From Clostridium sp. UBA4108 (GTDB taxonomy: Bacteria > Bacillota > Clostridia > Clostridiales > Clostridiaceae), in contig DFXM01000001.1 of assembly GCA_002381695.1 (NCBI GenBank), positions 182,186-246,185 on the forward strand: DNA of 64,000 nt. The letters are read 5' to 3'. Within the stretch, counting starts at the first letter, position 1, and every line of letters starts with the position of its first letter. The notes beneath the pieces are model-generated. The model was given only the letters and a program-made list of their open reading frames with translations. It ran no database searches and had not been told where the DNA came from. The translations under genes and the position numbers were made by a program. Positions 1 to 8,190 of the stretch are shown piece after piece.

Positions 1-1787
1 AAGACCATGAAGAGTGTAGAATTGAATTTAATGAAATAACTAAGAATGCTGTGAAAAATGCAATTAAAAGTCCGAGAAAAATTAATGAGAATGTGTTTGA
101 TGCTCAACAAGCACGTAGAGTACTAGATCGATTAGTGGGATATGAAATAAGTCCTATTTTGTGGAGAAAAGTAAAATGGGGGTTGAGTGCAGGAAGGGTC
201 CAATCTGTATCATTAAAAATTATATGTGATAGAGAAAATGAAATTAATGCATTTTTACCAGTAGAGTATTGGACCATAGAAGTAAAAGTAAGTGAAAACA
301 TCAATGGTAAAAGTTTTGTGATAAAGCTAGCCAACAAAAATGGCAAAAAGTTATTGATTCACAATGAAGGTGAAGCTAAAGAAATTCAGAAAGAACTTAG
401 TAATGGAAATTATATTATAAGTAATATAAAAGAAACTACAAAAAGTAAAAATCCATTACCGCCATTTACCACTAGTACATTACAACAAGATGCATATAGA
501 AAAATAAATTTTTCTACTAAAAAAACCATGTCTACTGCTCAGCAATTATATGAAGGAATAGAAATAAAAGGTCATGGTACTATAGGATTAATTACTTATA
601 TGAGAACTGACTCTGTAAGAATATCTGATGAGGCACAGCAAGCTTGTAAGAATTTTATTGGCAATGAATATGGTGAAGAGTATGTTCCTAATACAAAAAG
701 AGTTTATAAAGGTAAAAAGGGAGCTCAAGATGCACATGAGGCTATCAGACCTACAAATATAGAGATAACCCCAGAAATAGCTAAAGCTACATTAACTAAT
801 GATCAGTTAAAGTTATATACTCTCATATGGAATAGATTCGTAGCAAGTCAAATGGAATCGGCATTATTAGATTTTACTAATATTGATATACAAAACGGAG
901 AGTATACTCTTAAAGTATCGGGATATAAGGTTAAGTTTGATGGTTTCACTAGATTATATTCTGTACAGAATGAAGAAGAAGATGAAGCATCAGCAAAACT
1001 TCCAAAGCTTATCATAGGAGATGTGTTGAAATCTAAAGGGATTGAGAATAAGCAACATTTCACGCAACCACCTGCTAGATTTTCCGAAGCCTCTTTAGTT
1101 AAAACTTTAGAAGAAAATGGAATAGGAAGACCAAGTACCTATGCTCCAACTATATCTACATTGCTCGATAGAAAATATGTTGAAAGAAACAAAAAAGTTT
1201 TAATTCCTACAGAACTGGGGTTTATTATAAACAATATAGTTAGTGAATATTTTAAACAAATTGTAGATGTAGAATTTACTGCAGAAATGGAAAGCAAATT
1301 AGATAGTATAGAAGAAGGAAGATCAGAATGGAAACTTATAGTTAATGAATTTTTCACGCCTTTAAAGCAAAGTATAGAAATAGCTGAAAAGGAAATAGCT
1401 AAGATTACTATTGAAGATAAAGTTTCAGATGTGCCTTGCGATAAATGTGGGAAATTAATGGTTATCAAGCATGGTAGATTTGGAGATTTTTTAGCTTGTC
1501 CAGGATACCCGGAATGTAAAAATACTAAAACTCTTGCAAGAGAATTAGAAGTTCCTTGTCCTTTATGTGGTGGTAAAATTTTAGAGAAAAGAAGTAAAAA
1601 AGGAAAGTTATTTTACGGATGTGATAATTATCCAAACTGTAATTTTGTTGCATGGCATGAACCAACAAATGAGAAGTGTTCAGAATGTGGTAGTGTACTT
1701 GTAAAAAGACATACTAAATCTAAGGGTGATTATTTAGAGTGTAGTAATAATGAATGTAAACATAAAAAATCTATAAATAATGAATAA
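1..1787 (+). CDS. topA: DNA topoisomerase I, 5'-truncated by window edge
   Basis: Type IA topoisomerase that relaxes negative supercoils through a 5'-phosphotyrosine intermediate. The open frame runs back to base 3 with family-typical sequence (DHEECRIEF), so the GTG at 51 is an internal codon and the true start with the Toprim domain lies outside the window; roughly the first 100 residues are missing. The active-site block GLITYMRTDS is present, with the catalytic Tyr codon at 597-599. The C-terminus carries three tetracysteine zinc ribbons (about bases 1437-1520, 1557-1643 and 1677-1760), as usual for the Firmicute enzyme. It precedes codY, a familiar low-GC Gram-positive order. No clear terminator follows. 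Identification is secure; only the 5' end is unknown. Confidence 0.97.
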   Translation, partial: DHEECRIEFNEITKNAVKNAIKSPRKINENVFDAQQARRVLDRLVGYEISPILWRKVKWGLSAGRVQSVSLKIICDRENEINAFLPVEYWTIEVKVSENINGKSFVIKLANKNGKKLLIHNEGEAKEIQKELSNGNYIISNIKETTKSKNPLPPFTTSTLQQDAYRKINFSTKKTMSTAQQLYEGIEIKGHGTIGLITYMRTDSVRISDEAQQACKNFIGNEYGEEYVPNTKRVYKGKKGAQDAHEAIRPTNIEITPEIAKATLTNDQLKLYTLIWNRFVASQMESALLDFTNIDIQNGEYTLKVSGYKVKFDGFTRLYSVQNEEEDEASAKLPKLIIGDVLKSKGIENKQHFTQPPARFSEASLVKTLEENGIGRPSTYAPTISTLLDRKYVERNKKVLIPTELGFIINNIVSEYFKQIVDVEFTAEMESKLDSIEEGRSEWKLIVNEFFTPLKQSIEIAEKEIAKITIEDKVSDVPCDKCGKLMVIKHGRFGDFLACPGYPECKNTKTLARELEVPCPLCGGKILEKRSKKGKLFYGCDNYPNCNFVAWHEPTNEKCSECGSVLVKRHTKSKGDYLECSNNECKHKKSINNE

Positions 1788-1887
1788 ATTTTTTAATTAA
1801 AGTAAAATATAAAATAACTAAATATTTATATTTGAATTTTCCATTAACATATCACCAAACTTTTACTTATAAAAAAACAAAATTTTA

Positions 1888-1916
1888 TTGAAATCGACAA
1901 AAATGTATGCTAGAAT
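1888..1916 (+). promoter_or_regulatory. sigma-A-type promoter for codY
   Basis: TTGAAA (1888-1893), a 17-nt spacer, then TAGAAT (1911-1916) preceded by TG at -14/-15, which makes an extended -10. It lies about 155 nt upstream of codY. Called by eye from consensus only. Confidence 0.6.
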
Positions 1917-1987
1917 GAATCCTTGAGTAATAAAATAGAAAAGTTTCAATGCGGATAAATATTTTGAATTGTTTCTTGGGTATAATG

Positions 1988-2017
1988 ATTATTAACAGAA
2001 TTATTATTAACAGAATT
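1988..2017 (+). repeat. Two exact 15-bp tandem copies upstream of codY
   Basis: ATTATTAACAGAATT occurs twice back to back (1988-2002 and 2003-2017) in the codY leader, downstream of the promoter at 1888-1916. It only loosely resembles a CodY box, so a regulatory role is unproven. Confidence 0.85.
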
Positions 2018-2072
2018 ATATAATATAAAAAATAATACGTGTAGAAATTGTAAGTAGTTAGGAGGAATAGAA

Positions 2073-2846
2073 GTGTCATTATTAGACAAAACTAGAAGAT
2101 TGAATAAGATATTACAAAAATCTGGAGCAGAGCCTGTGGTTTTTGACGACATATGTAAACTTCTTAGTGAGGTTTTAGACTGTAATGTATATATAGCTAG
2201 CAGAAAAGGAAAAGTATTGGGGTATAATTTATCTGGTGGATTTGAATGTGAACATGTAAGAGAACAAGTCCTTGAAGGAATGAGATTTCCAGATGAATAC
2301 AATGCAAAACTTTTAACTGTAGAAGAAACTAGAGCAAATACGAAAAGTAAGGGCTTTTGTCTTTTAAAGGAAAGTGAAAGTTGCGGATTTGATGAAAAAT
2401 TATCTACTGTTGTACCTATAAATGGAAATAGAGAGAGATTAGGAACTCTTTTAATATCAAGATTTGGAAAACCTTTTACAGAGGATGACTTAGTTATTGC
2501 TGAGTATAGTGCAACTATAGTTGGATTAGAAATATTAAGATCGAAAGCTGATCAGATTGAGGAAGAGGCTAGGAAAAAAGCTATCGTTCAATTAGCAATA
2601 GGAACATTATCTTATTCTGAATTAGAAGCTGTAGAGCATATTTTTAATGAATTAGATGGTACAGAAGGATTATTAGTTGCATCTAAAATAGCAGATAAGG
2701 TTGGAATAACTAGATCTGTTATAGTTAATGCTCTAAGAAAATTTGAAAGTGCTGGAGTAATAGAATCAAGATCTCTAGGAATGAAGGGTACGCATATAAA
2801 AATACTAAATGAAAAATTATTAGATGAATTAGCAAAATTAAAATAA
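2073..2846 (+). CDS. codY: GTP/branched-chain-amino-acid-sensing global repressor CodY
   Basis: Pleiotropic transcription regulator that senses GTP and branched-chain amino acids and represses nutrient-limitation genes, often including virulence and sporulation genes, during rich growth. The 257-aa protein has the family length: an N-terminal GAF-type effector domain (about 1-155), then a winged helix-turn-helix in which ASKIADKVGITRS and ESAGVIESRSLGMKGT (about 205-245) are almost identical to the Bacillus DNA-reading region. The start is GTG at 2073, set by AGGAGG at 2060-2065. It sits alone between its own promoter and a terminator. The hslVU and xerC genes that flank codY in Bacillus are not seen between topA and codY here. 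Confidence 0.97.
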   Translation: MSLLDKTRRLNKILQKSGAEPVVFDDICKLLSEVLDCNVYIASRKGKVLGYNLSGGFECEHVREQVLEGMRFPDEYNAKLLTVEETRANTKSKGFCLLKESESCGFDEKLSTVVPINGNRERLGTLLISRFGKPFTEDDLVIAEYSATIVGLEILRSKADQIEEEARKKAIVQLAIGTLSYSELEAVEHIFNELDGTEGLLVASKIADKVGITRSVIVNALRKFESAGVIESRSLGMKGTHIKILNEKLLDELAKLK

Positions 2847-2860
2847 TTATTTGTTGATAT

Positions 2861-2897
2861 AAAGGCTAGTTATTACTTAGCCTTTATAATTTTATTT
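2861..2897 (+). terminator. Terminator-like hairpin after codY
   Basis: An 8-bp perfect stem AAAGGCTA/TAGCCTTT (2861-2868 with 2878-2885) with a 9-nt loop is followed by a T-rich but interrupted tract. It starts 14 nt after the codY stop. Confidence 0.65.
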
Positions 2898-2979
2898 AGT
2901 CTTAATTTTAAGAATTTCTAGCTTAATATATATTACAACTATAACTATAATATATTTATCTTTTAATTATAAAAAAATA

Positions 2980-3008
2980 TTGAATAGTGATTTTAGGTAT
3001 GATATAAT
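2980..3008 (+). promoter_or_regulatory. sigma-A-type promoter for rpsB-tsf
   Basis: TTGAAT (2980-2985), 17-nt spacer, TATAAT (3003-3008). It leaves a leader of about 100 nt before the rpsB ATG. Confidence 0.75.
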
Positions 3009-3040
3009 ACACGAGATAAGAAAATACACACATTACTCTA

Positions 3041-3075
3041 TTTACTAAAAGGTGCCTTAAAAGGTTTTTAGTAAA
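3041..3075 (+). promoter_or_regulatory. Hairpin in the rpsB leader
   Basis: TTTACTAAAA (3041-3050) pairs perfectly with TTTTAGTAAA (3066-3075) around a 15-nt loop rich in GG and CC. There is no T-run after it, so it is not a terminator. It sits between the rpsB promoter and the ribosome-binding site and may be a regulatory leader element; function not known. Confidence 0.5.
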
Positions 3076-3114
3076 AATGAAAGTAATGGAGGAAAAACCA
3101 GGAGGGAATATTAA

Positions 3115-3816
3115 ATGGCAGTAATTTCGATGAAACAATTATTAGAAGCTGGTGTTCACTTTGGACACCAAACAAGAAGATGGAACCCTAAGATGGCTCC
3201 ATATATATTCACAGAGAGAAATGGAATATATATCATAGATCTTCAAAAGACAGTAAAGAAAATTGATGAAGCATATGATTTTATAAAATCAATTGCAGAA
3301 GAAGGAAAAGATATATTATTTGTTGGAACTAAGAAGCAAGCTCAAGAAGCTATTCAAGAGGAAGCTATAAGATCAAGCATGCACTTTGTAAACAATAGAT
3401 GGTTAGGTGGAATGTTAACTAACTTCAGAACTATCAAAGCAAGAATAGGTAGACTAGAAGAATTAGATAGAATGGAAGAAGAAGGAATATTTGAAGTTCT
3501 TCCAAAGAAAGAAGTTATTCAACTTAAGAACGAAAGAGAAAAACTAGAAAAAAATCTTGGTGGAATAAGAAGCATGGATGCTAATAAAATAGGAGCACTA
3601 TTTGTTGTTGATCCTAGAAAAGAAAGAAATGCTATTTCAGAAGCTAAGATATTAGGAATACCAGTAATAGCTATAGTTGACACTAACTGTGATCCAGATG
3701 ATGTTGATTATGTAATCCCTGGAAATGATGATGCTATCAGAGCGGTTAAATTAATAACTGAAAGATTAGCAGATGCTATAATCGAAGCTAGACAAGGTGA
3801 AGAAATAGCTGAGTAA
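3115..3816 (+). CDS. rpsB: 30S ribosomal protein S2
   Basis: Structural protein of the small ribosomal subunit, needed for late assembly and binding of S1-like factors. The 233-aa protein begins MAVISMKQLLEAGVHFGHQ and carries the S2 signatures RRWNPKMAPYIF, GTKKQAQEAI, NRWLGGMLTNF and the VDTNCDPDDVDYVIPGNDDA block near the C-terminus. The length is normal. The start is set by AGGAGG 9 nt upstream. It is paired with tsf, as in nearly all bacteria, behind a strong promoter with a structured leader. Confidence 0.98.
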   Translation: MAVISMKQLLEAGVHFGHQTRRWNPKMAPYIFTERNGIYIIDLQKTVKKIDEAYDFIKSIAEEGKDILFVGTKKQAQEAIQEEAIRSSMHFVNNRWLGGMLTNFRTIKARIGRLEELDRMEEEGIFEVLPKKEVIQLKNEREKLEKNLGGIRSMDANKIGALFVVDPRKERNAISEAKILGIPVIAIVDTNCDPDDVDYVIPGNDDAIRAVKLITERLADAIIEARQGEEIAE

Positions 3817-3837
3817 TAGAATTAAATTATACACAGC

Positions 3838-3882
3838 CTCATCTATGGTTGTAAATATATGATTTTTATTGAGGTAGATGAG
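3838..3882 (+). promoter_or_regulatory. Alternative hairpins between rpsB and tsf
   Basis: CTCATCTA (3838-3845) can pair with TAGATGAG (3875-3882), while the overlapping CCTCA (3837-3841) can pair with TGAGG (3870-3874). The two pairings exclude one another. No T-run follows, so it may be a processing or attenuation element rather than a terminator. Confidence 0.35.
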
Positions 3883-3940
3883 AGAATTAAATTTCTTTCA
3901 TTTACCTTTTAAATTACCCAATGAATAGGAGGAATTTTTA

Positions 3941-4858
3941 ATGATAACGGCAGCAATGGTAAAAGAGCTTAGAGAAAGAACTGGAGCAGGAATGATGGAC
4001 TGCAAAAAAGCTCTAAATGAAACAAATGGAGATATGGAAAAAGCTATAGAGGTATTAAGAGAAAAAGGATTAGCGGCAGCAGCTAAGAAAGCTGGAAGAA
4101 TAGCAGCAGAAGGTGTAGTTACAACTTACATATCAGAAGATATGAAAATTGGATCTGTAGTTGAAGTTAACTGTGAAACTGACTTTGTTGCAGCTAATGA
4201 TGATTTCAGAACACTTGCAAACAATGTAGCAAAAATGACAGCATATACTAAAGCTACTACAGTTGAAGAATTATTAACAGAAAAATATATAGGCGATGAA
4301 AGCAGTACATTACAAGAAGCGGTTACTGCTTTAATAGCTAAAATCGGCGAGAATATATCTGTAAGAAGATTTGAAAAATTCAATGTTGAAAATGGAATAA
4401 TCCAAAGTTATATCCATGGAAATGGAAAAATTGGAGTTTTAGTTCAATTAACATGTGAAAAACAAGCAGATATATTAACTACAATTGGTAAGGATGTAGC
4501 AATGCAAGTTGCAGCAGCAAATCCACTATTCTTAAATAAAGATGCTGTAGATAATGAATCTTTAGAAAAAGAAAAAGAAATATTTAGAGTTCAAGCTTTA
4601 AATGAAGGAAAACCAGAAAATATTGTTGAAAAAATGGTTATGGGAAGAATAAACAAATACTACAAAGAGATATGTTTAGTTGAGCAAGTTTGGGTTAAGA
4701 ATGGTGACTATACAATAGCTAAATATTTGCAAGAAGAATCTAAAAAGATAGGTGCATCTATTGAAATAGCTCATTTCGCTAGATTTGAAAGAGGCGAAGG
4801 TATAGAAAAGAGAGAAGACAACTTTGCAGAAGAAGTTCAAAAAATGCAAGGGAAATAA
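3941..4858 (+). CDS. tsf: Translation elongation factor Ts
   Basis: Guanine-nucleotide exchange factor that recycles EF-Tu-GDP to EF-Tu-GTP. The 305-aa protein opens with the N-terminal UBA-like domain containing the KELRERTGAGMMDCKKAL signature, followed by GLAAAAKKAGRIAAEG and the exchange core with CETDFVAAND, the residues that contact EF-Tu. A second core subdomain with NPLFLNKDAV follows, and the C-terminus reads IAHFARFERGEG. A strong AGGAGG precedes the ATG. It is co-transcribed with rpsB and closed by a classical terminator just after the stop. Confidence 0.98.
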   Translation: MITAAMVKELRERTGAGMMDCKKALNETNGDMEKAIEVLREKGLAAAAKKAGRIAAEGVVTTYISEDMKIGSVVEVNCETDFVAANDDFRTLANNVAKMTAYTKATTVEELLTEKYIGDESSTLQEAVTALIAKIGENISVRRFEKFNVENGIIQSYIHGNGKIGVLVQLTCEKQADILTTIGKDVAMQVAAANPLFLNKDAVDNESLEKEKEIFRVQALNEGKPENIVEKMVMGRINKYYKEICLVEQVWVKNGDYTIAKYLQEESKKIGASIEIAHFARFERGEGIEKREDNFAEEVQKMQGK

Positions 4859-4861
4859 CTT

Positions 4862-4889
4862 AAAAGAGAACCTCGTGTTCTCTTTTTTT
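4862..4889 (+). terminator. Rho-independent terminator after tsf
   Basis: Perfect 10-bp stem AAAAGAGAAC/GTTCTCTTTT (4862-4871 with 4877-4886), 5-nt loop and trailing T's, starting 3 nt after the tsf stop. Confidence 0.92.
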
Positions 4890-4965
4890 AAAAGTGTTTT
4901 ATGAAATATTTTATAAATTAATAATTTTACAGATGTAAATAATTTAATTTGGAGGTATAATATAC

Positions 4966-5688
4966 ATGGAAGCTGCAAAATACAAAAGAGTTATGTTAAA
5001 ACTTTCCGGAGAAGCATTAGCTGCTGAAAAGGGATATGGTATAGATTTTGAAGTTGCTAATAGCATTTCTATACAAATAAAAAAATTAGTAGATATGGGT
5101 GTTGAAGTTGGTGCCGTTGTAGGTGGAGGAAACATATGGAGAGGCAGAAGTGGTGAAGGAATGGATAGAACTACAGCTGATTATATGGGTATGATGGCTA
5201 CTTGCATTAACGCACTAGCATTACAAGATTCGTTAGAGGCTATTGGTGTACACACTAGAGTTCAGACAGCTATAGAGATGAGAGAGATTGCAGAGCCTTA
5301 CATAAGAAGAAGAGCTATGAGACACCTAGAAAAAGGAAGAGTTGTGATATTTGCAGCAGGTACAGGTAATCCCTATTTCTCTACAGATACAGCAGCAGCT
5401 TTAAGAGCGGCGGAAATTGAAGCGGAAGTTATTCTTTTAGCTAAAAAAGTTGATGGAGTATATGATAAAGATCCACATAAGTATAATAATGCTAATAAAT
5501 TTGATGGATTATCATATATAGAAGTCTTAGAAAAAGGATTGCAGGTAATGGATTCTACTGCCACTTCTTTGTGTATGGATAACAATATACCTATTCTTGT
5601 ATTTGGATTAGATAAACCGGAGAATATAATAAGAGCGGTTAAAGGAGAAAATATTGGTACATTAGTATCGTCTAATATATGTAAATAA
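4966..5688 (+). CDS. pyrH: Uridylate kinase (UMP kinase)
   Basis: Phosphorylates UMP to UDP in pyrimidine nucleotide synthesis; the bacterial enzyme is a hexamer of the amino-acid-kinase fold regulated by GTP and UTP. The 240-aa protein shows the N-terminal KLSGEAL phosphate loop, GGGNIWRGR, the MDRTTADYMGMMAT substrate region, GTGNPYFSTDTAAALRA and the VDGVYDKDP block. The length is normal. GGAGG lies upstream of the ATG. It forms a pair with frr, 17 nt downstream, between the tsf and frr terminators. Confidence 0.97.
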   Translation: MEAAKYKRVMLKLSGEALAAEKGYGIDFEVANSISIQIKKLVDMGVEVGAVVGGGNIWRGRSGEGMDRTTADYMGMMATCINALALQDSLEAIGVHTRVQTAIEMREIAEPYIRRRAMRHLEKGRVVIFAAGTGNPYFSTDTAAALRAAEIEAEVILLAKKVDGVYDKDPHKYNNANKFDGLSYIEVLEKGLQVMDSTATSLCMDNNIPILVFGLDKPENIIRAVKGENIGTLVSSNICK

Positions 5689-5705
5689 TATATGGAGGTA
5701 GTTTT

Positions 5706-6263
5706 ATGGTAAAGGATATTATTAAAAATGCTGATGATAAAATGGTTAAAACCATAGCAGTACTTAAAGGAGATTTAGGTACCATGAAGGCAGGGAGAGC
5801 AAATCCAACAATGTTAGATAGAATTCAAGTGGAGTGTTATGGTTCTCTTGTGCCATTAAACCAAGTAGGGAATATTTCAGCACCTGAACCAAGAGTTTTA
5901 TTAATCCAACCGTGGGATAAAAGCTCTATAAAAGATATAGAAAGAGCTATATTAAAATCAGACTTAGGATTAAACCCAACTAGTGATGGACAGGTAATTA
6001 GATTAATAATTGCTGAGTTGACAGAAGAAACTAGAAAAAATTTAGTTAAAACTGTTAAAAAGACTGGTGAAGATGCTAAGATAGCCATAAGATCTATAAG
6101 AAGAGATGCTAATGATAAAGTAAAAGCTCTTAAAAAAGATAATTCTATTGCTGAAGATGAAGCTAAGAAGGCAGAAGATAGTATTCAAAAGGAAACTGAT
6201 AAATTTATTAAACAAATAGAGAAAATAATTGAAGAAAAAGAAAAAGAAATAATGTCAGTATAG
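5706..6263 (+). CDS. frr: Ribosome recycling factor
   Basis: Works with EF-G to split post-termination ribosomes. The 185-aa protein has the family length and the features GRANPTMLDRIQVECYG, EPRVLLIQPWD and LGLNPTSDGQVIRL, followed by the long alpha-helical stretch RIVR/K-rich segment (here RRDANDKVKALKK) that forms the three-helix bundle. It follows pyrH with a GGAGG ribosome-binding site and ends at a strong stem-loop. The pyrH-frr pairing is conserved across bacteria. Confidence 0.97.
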   Translation: MVKDIIKNADDKMVKTIAVLKGDLGTMKAGRANPTMLDRIQVECYGSLVPLNQVGNISAPEPRVLLIQPWDKSSIKDIERAILKSDLGLNPTSDGQVIRLIIAELTEETRKNLVKTVKKTGEDAKIAIRSIRRDANDKVKALKKDNSIAEDEAKKAEDSIQKETDKFIKQIEKIIEEKEKEIMSV

Positions 6264-6266
6264 TCT

Positions 6267-6298
6267 TAATAAAACCTGCAGAATTGCAGGTTTTATTA
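6267..6298 (+). terminator. Terminator hairpin after frr
   Basis: A 14-bp perfect stem (6267-6280 with 6285-6298; core AACCTGCA/TGCAGGTT) closes on a 4-nt loop. The 3' arm itself supplies the T-rich segment. Confidence 0.85.
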
Positions 6299-6353
6299 AT
6301 AGTAAAAAACCTATGAATTACTTAACATATATTTAGGAATGGAGAGAAGGCTG

Positions 6354-7112
6354 TTGAGTATCTTTAATTTTTTTAAGAAAAATAAACAAGAAGAATTTGT
6401 AAAGATAGACATGGAAAAGATTCCTAGACACATAGCCATTATTATGGATGGAAATGGAAGATGGGCGAAGTTAAGAAATCTTCCAAGGACTATGGGGCAT
6501 AGAGAAGGAATGAAAACTATAAAATCTATGGTTAAGGAATGTAGTAAATTAGGGGTTAAATATTTAACGCTATATGCTTTTTCTACGGAAAATTGGAAGA
6601 GACCACAACAAGAGATAGATACCCTTATGAGCTTAATAATAGAGTATATTAATAAGGAAATTGATGAATTACATAAAAATAATGTAACCTTTAATGTTAT
6701 AGGGGATATGACTAAGTTGCCAAAATCATGTCAGAAATCTATTTTGTGGGCTAAAAACATGACTAAAAATAATAATGGCCTAACCTTAAATATTGCATTA
6801 AACTATGGAGGAAGAGATGAAATAGTTAATGGCGTGAAAAAAATTGCTGAAAAAGTTTTATCTGGAGATATCAAGGTAGAGGATATAACGGAAAAAACCA
6901 TATCAAACAGCTTATACACGAAGGGCATGCCAGATCCCGATATGATTATAAGACCTAGTGGAGAACTAAGGATTAGTAACTATTTGCTTTGGCAAGGTGC
7001 TTATTCTGAGTTTTGGTTTTCAAATATAAATTGGCCTGATTTTACAGAACAAGATTTACACAATGCCATCATGGATTTCCAGAACAGGAACAGAAGGTTT
7101 GGTGGAGTATAG
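6354..7112 (+). CDS. uppS: Undecaprenyl diphosphate synthase (cis-prenyltransferase)
   Basis: Adds isopentenyl units in cis to farnesyl diphosphate to make the C55 carrier lipid for peptidoglycan and wall polymers. Motifs: HIAIIMDGNGRWAK with the catalytic Asp, GHREGMK, YAFSTENWKRP, and the C-terminal RPSGELRISNYLLWQ plus YSEFWF. I favour the TTG at 6354, because GGAGAGAAGG (6341-6350) is correctly spaced for it. An in-frame ATG at 6339 would add five residues but has no usable ribosome-binding site. It leads directly into cdsA, 16 nt away, and with dxr and ispG downstream this region covers isoprenoid supply to the envelope. Confidence 0.95.
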   Translation: MSIFNFFKKNKQEEFVKIDMEKIPRHIAIIMDGNGRWAKLRNLPRTMGHREGMKTIKSMVKECSKLGVKYLTLYAFSTENWKRPQQEIDTLMSLIIEYINKEIDELHKNNVTFNVIGDMTKLPKSCQKSILWAKNMTKNNNGLTLNIALNYGGRDEIVNGVKKIAEKVLSGDIKVEDITEKTISNSLYTKGMPDPDMIIRPSGELRISNYLLWQGAYSEFWFSNINWPDFTEQDLHNAIMDFQNRNRRFGGV

Positions 7113-7128
7113 AATTGGAGGTGAATTT

Positions 7129-7935
7129 ATGGATAAAAGGTATATAGGGGCGATAATGTTAGTTCCGTTGCTTATATTTCCTTTTTTAGGAGGGTATTAT
7201 TTAAAATATTTATTGCTTATATTATCTTTATGCGGCATGTATGAATTTTATAGAACTTGTAAAGAATGTGAATTTAATCCTATATCTTTTATTGGATATG
7301 GGCTATGCCTTATATACTATATATACATAGGAAAAGATTTTAACTTATCTTATGGAATAGGAGTATTCATTTTTACTGTATTTATATTAATGACAATTCC
7401 TGTACTAAATACAAAATATAATTTTATAGATGTGGCATTGACAATACTTCCGTGTTTTTATGTAGCTATTTTCTTTAGTTTTATGTATTTATTAAATATA
7501 AATACATATGGTAATTATCTAATTTGGATAATATTTATTGCTTCTTGGGGATGTGATACAGCAGCGTATTATTCAGGAAGATATTTAGGAAAGCAAGGAA
7601 AGCATAAACTTATTCCAAAGGTTAGTCCGAATAAGACTGTAGAAGGCGCTATTGGGGGATTAGTAGGAAGTGTATTAGGATGTACACTATATGGCTATAT
7701 AATAACTAGATTTGGAGTTATTATACCTTTATATCATTACATATTTATTGGACTATTAGGAGGTATATTTAGTCAGTTAGGCGATTTAGTTGCTTCAGCT
7801 ATAAAAAGATATGCAAAAATTAAAGATTATTCAAACTTAATACCAGGACATGGAGGAATATTAGATAGATTTGATAGTATACTATTTGTATCTGTTATAG
7901 TTTATTATTATGTATCCATATTTATAAATATATAA
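7129..7935 (+). CDS. cdsA: Phosphatidate cytidylyltransferase
   Basis: Integral membrane enzyme that makes CDP-diacylglycerol from phosphatidic acid and CTP, the precursor of all phospholipids; PgsA, encoded further on, uses its product. The 268-aa protein is a string of hydrophobic segments ending in the diagnostic CDP-transferase signature SAIKRYAKIKDYSNLIPGHG followed by GILDRFDS. The start is ATG 7129, chosen because TTGGAGGTGA lies just upstream; the frame stays open further upstream, but that part lacks family sequence. It follows uppS closely and ends at a terminator. Confidence 0.96.
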   Translation: MDKRYIGAIMLVPLLIFPFLGGYYLKYLLLILSLCGMYEFYRTCKECEFNPISFIGYGLCLIYYIYIGKDFNLSYGIGVFIFTVFILMTIPVLNTKYNFIDVALTILPCFYVAIFFSFMYLLNINTYGNYLIWIIFIASWGCDTAAYYSGRYLGKQGKHKLIPKVSPNKTVEGAIGGLVGSVLGCTLYGYIITRFGVIIPLYHYIFIGLLGGIFSQLGDLVASAIKRYAKIKDYSNLIPGHGGILDRFDSILFVSVIVYYYVSIFINI

Positions 7936-7939
7936 AATT

Positions 7940-7972
7940 ACTAAAAGGGCTTCATATAAGTCCTTTTTTAGT
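7940..7972 (+). terminator. Rho-independent terminator after cdsA
   Basis: The stem ACTAAAAGGGCTT with AAGTCCTTTTTAGT (one G-U pair) has a short CATAT loop and T's within the 3' arm, just after the cdsA stop. Confidence 0.8.
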
Positions 7973-7991
7973 TTATTATTATATTTACTTG

Positions 7992-8029
7992 AGAGAAAGA
8001 TTTAAATAATAGAGAAAAATTTAAATAAT
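7992..8029 (+). repeat. Near-exact 19-bp tandem duplication upstream of dxr
   Basis: AGAGAAAGATTTAAATAAT (7992-8010) is followed at once by AGAGAAAAATTTAAATAAT (8011-8029), one mismatch in 19. It lies in the AT-rich stretch before the dxr promoter region. Confidence 0.85.
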
Positions 8030-8076
8030 TTTAATAAAATACTTTAATAATTTAAATTTTAGTTTAAGATAAATTT

Positions 8077-8105
8077 TTGTATTGATATATATTATACTGT
8101 ATAAT
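8077..8105 (+). promoter_or_regulatory. Possible promoter for dxr-rseP-ispG-polC
   Basis: A perfect TATAAT (8100-8105) stands 17 nt after a poor TTGTAT (8077-8082). It is the best candidate in this 255-bp intergenic stretch, but the -35 matches only three positions. Confidence 0.35.
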
Positions 8106-8190
8106 GTCTATGTACATATTAAAATATGAATTTCATTATATATGACAATTAAATAATACTGTAAATTTAGACTATTAAGGAGAGATATTA

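Noticed and set aside
1801..1887. Terminator after topA
   Set aside because: AT-rich, but no stem-loop with a T-run could be found.
1988..2017. CodY boxes in the 15-bp repeats
   Set aside because: Only about 9 of 15 positions match the CodY consensus in each copy.
8100..8190. Possible riboswitch before dxr
   Set aside because: The stretch is simple AT-rich sequence without stable stems or known motif cores.
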